Source: Armatimonadota bacterium (GTDB lineage Bacteria > Armatimonadota > Armatimonadia > Armatimonadales > Armatimonadaceae). From it: a stretch of DNA of 22,802 nucleotides. Below are positions 21,925-22,802 of this stretch, in pieces (positions within the stretch are counted from its first letter, which is position 1; the number at the start of each line of letters is the position of its first letter). Location of the stretch: assembly GCA_014379275.1 (NCBI GenBank), contig JACMMA010000672.1, positions 1 to 22,802 on the forward strand. Direction: 5' to 3'. The notes beneath the pieces are model-generated. The model was not told where the DNA came from and searched no databases. It saw only the letters and a program-made list of their open reading frames with translations. A program made the translations under genes and the position numbers.

Positions 21925-22560
21925 ATGGACGAATCAAACCCTGCCACACTGCCCCCCGAAGCATTTCGCCGCTATGACGAATCACCCGACGAAGTATTTT
22001 ACCGGACGCCGCGTTTCGTGACGCATATCGACGATGGCGCGATTACCGCTGTGACACAACTGTACCGGGAGTTTTTCCCCGCGGACGGTGCGATCCTGGA
22101 TCTGATGAGCAGTTGGATCAGTCATTTGCCGGAAGAGACCGCCTACCGCGAAGTCGTCGGTCTTGGCATGAACCGCGAGGAGTTAGCCGCGAACCCACGC
22201 CTGTCCGAGTTTGTCGTGCAGAACCTGAACGACGACCCGACGCTACCGTTCGCGGGCGACCGTTTCGACGCCGCGGCGATCTGCGTTTCCGTGGACTATT
22301 TGACCGACCCGGTGGCGGTGTTGCAGGAAGCCGCACGGGTGCTGAAGCCGAACGCGCCGATAGTGATTACGTTCTCGAACCGCTGCTTCCCGACAAAAGC
22401 GGTCGCCGTATGGCACTCCTTAGACGACGCGGGACGGGTGCAACTGGTCGCACACTACCTGGAGTCGGCAGGCGGCTGGACCGACATACAAACCCTCGAC
22501 CGCAGCCCCGCGAACCGTCGTGGCGATCCCCTCTTCGCCGTCGTCGCGCGGCGGGCGTAA
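21925..22560 (+). CDS. class I SAM-dependent methyltransferase (type 11-like)
   Basis: This 211-residue cytoplasmic protein matches a methyltransferase subgroup in which motif I reads GAILDLMSSWISHLPE (55-70), lacking the classic GxGxG loop. It continues with VVGLGMNREELAANPRL (77-93), a motif II/III region DRFDAAAICVSVDYLTDP (112-129), and AARVLKPNAPIVITFSNRCFP (136-156), typical of Methyltransf_11 folds. As I recall, similar proteins occur in cyanobacteria, so the altered motif I is a subgroup trait and not necessarily loss of activity. The substrate is unknown. It begins directly after a -10 box and is followed 6 nt after its stop by a strong hairpin. Confidence 0.83.
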   Translation: MDESNPATLPPEAFRRYDESPDEVFYRTPRFVTHIDDGAITAVTQLYREFFPADGAILDLMSSWISHLPEETAYREVVGLGMNREELAANPRLSEFVVQNLNDDPTLPFAGDRFDAAAICVSVDYLTDPVAVLQEAARVLKPNAPIVITFSNRCFPTKAVAVWHSLDDAGRVQLVAHYLESAGGWTDIQTLDRSPANRRGDPLFAVVARRA

Positions 22561-22566
22561 GACCTG

Positions 22567-22620
22567 CCCCGCGTTTCTCCCGCCAGTACCCTCTGGGTGC
22601 CCGGGGGGAGAAACGCGGGG
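22567..22620. terminator. strong hairpin after the methyltransferase gene
   Basis: The arms 22567-22581 (CCCCGCGTTTCTCCC) and 22606-22620 pair perfectly over 15 bp around a 24-nt loop, starting 6 nt after the stop codon. Position favours a transcription end, but no T-run follows, so factor-assisted termination or 3'-end protection is also possible. Confidence 0.6.
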
Positions 22621-22641
22621 AGAAACTCTAAAGTTAACAGG

Positions 22642-22670
22642 TTGTACGGGCGCGGTTTCTCGCTTATACT
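22642..22670 (+). promoter_or_regulatory. sigma70-type promoter of the last gene
   Basis: TTGTAC (22642-22647) and TATACT (22665-22670) are 17 nt apart. Initiation near 22677 gives a leader of about 50 nt with GGAAGGAG at 22705-22712 before the start at 22727. Confidence 0.6.
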
Positions 22671-22726
22671 AGATTTCTATGTAGTCCGTCAGGCGGCATC
22701 CTACGGAAGGAGTGCCGCGATTCCCG

Positions 22727-22802
22727 ATGAAGTTGATTCGCCCCATGCCCAAAACAAAAAACATCCTTTATCCCCTCGTGTTCGCGGCGTTACCCCTCCT
22801 GC
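22727..22802 (+). CDS. N-terminus of a secreted or membrane protein, cut by the window end
   Basis: Twenty-five codons are visible: a basic start (MKLIRPMPKTKN) followed by a hydrophobic ILYPLVFAALPLL run, which looks like the beginning of a signal peptide or first transmembrane helix. ATG 22727 follows GGAAGGAG by about 14 nt; ATG 22745 in the same frame is an alternative start. A well-formed promoter lies upstream at 22642-22670. The identity cannot be told from this part. Confidence 0.6.
   Translation, partial: MKLIRPMPKTKNILYPLVFAALPLL

Overview
The window is 22.8 kb of moderately GC-rich bacterial chromosome, probably from an Armatimonadota (Capsulimonas/Fimbriimonas-like) genome. This placement is inference. 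It rests mainly on a prepilin-like DUF1559 protein whose N-terminus (ending AILFPVFAQAREKARQ) is of the kind that is abundant in that phylum. Tat-exported Gfo/Idh/MocA oxidoreductases, GH99-like secreted proteins and mixed ATG/GTG/TTG starts fit the same picture. I see no rRNA, tRNA, CRISPR array, phage gene or intact transposase.

Layout. 1-57 is a degenerate copy of a dispersed structured repeat. 113-1900 (+) holds a small conserved protein, a DUF2809 membrane protein and an MhqO-type ring-cleaving dioxygenase. 1927-2700 (+) is the remnant of an AfsR/SARP-type STAND ATPase, missing both ends. 2652-4917 (-) has a small HD hydrolase and an MsbA-like ABC exporter. A DUF6174 lipoprotein (-) and a TlpA-like thioredoxin protein followed by a MerR/GyrI regulator (+) are divergent from about 5650. 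7768-12563 (+) is a MarR-led run of predicted secreted peptidases: an M1-like aminopeptidase, a frameshifted DUF2268-like protease, a small membrane protein and an S41 peptidase. 12699-14404 (-) is a metallophosphoesterase translationally coupled to a prepilin-like gene that carries an in-frame TGA. 14582-15889 (-) is a HEAT-like protein. 16063-17488 (+) has a zinc-ribbon Nudix hydrolase and the tRNA hydroxylase TrhO. 17468-18691 (-) is a GH99-like protein. 18692-19094 is a nest of inverted repeats. 19095-20426 (+) is a Tat-dependent oxidoreductase, 20431-21048 (-) a peptidoglycan amidase, 21214-21837 (+) a GNAT acetyltransferase, and 21925-22560 (+) a methyltransferase. A secreted protein begins at 22727 and runs off the end.

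Two things stand out. First, an apparently uncharacterised repeat of about 62 bp occurs alone, as a compact truncated inverted pair, and as a perfect 62-bp inverted pair enclosing further palindromes. All copies keep two small hairpins while their loops vary, and share an invariant ACCTGCGGTGC tail. This resembles REP/REPIN elements moved in trans by a RAYT-type transposase. Second, several genes without a Shine-Dalgarno sequence have a -10 box 6-10 nt before the start codon, which implies leaderless mRNAs. Genes with a good Shine-Dalgarno sequence have conventional leaders. The MarR gene is the clearest case, with a near-consensus promoter overlapped by alternating CTAAC/GTTAG half-sites.
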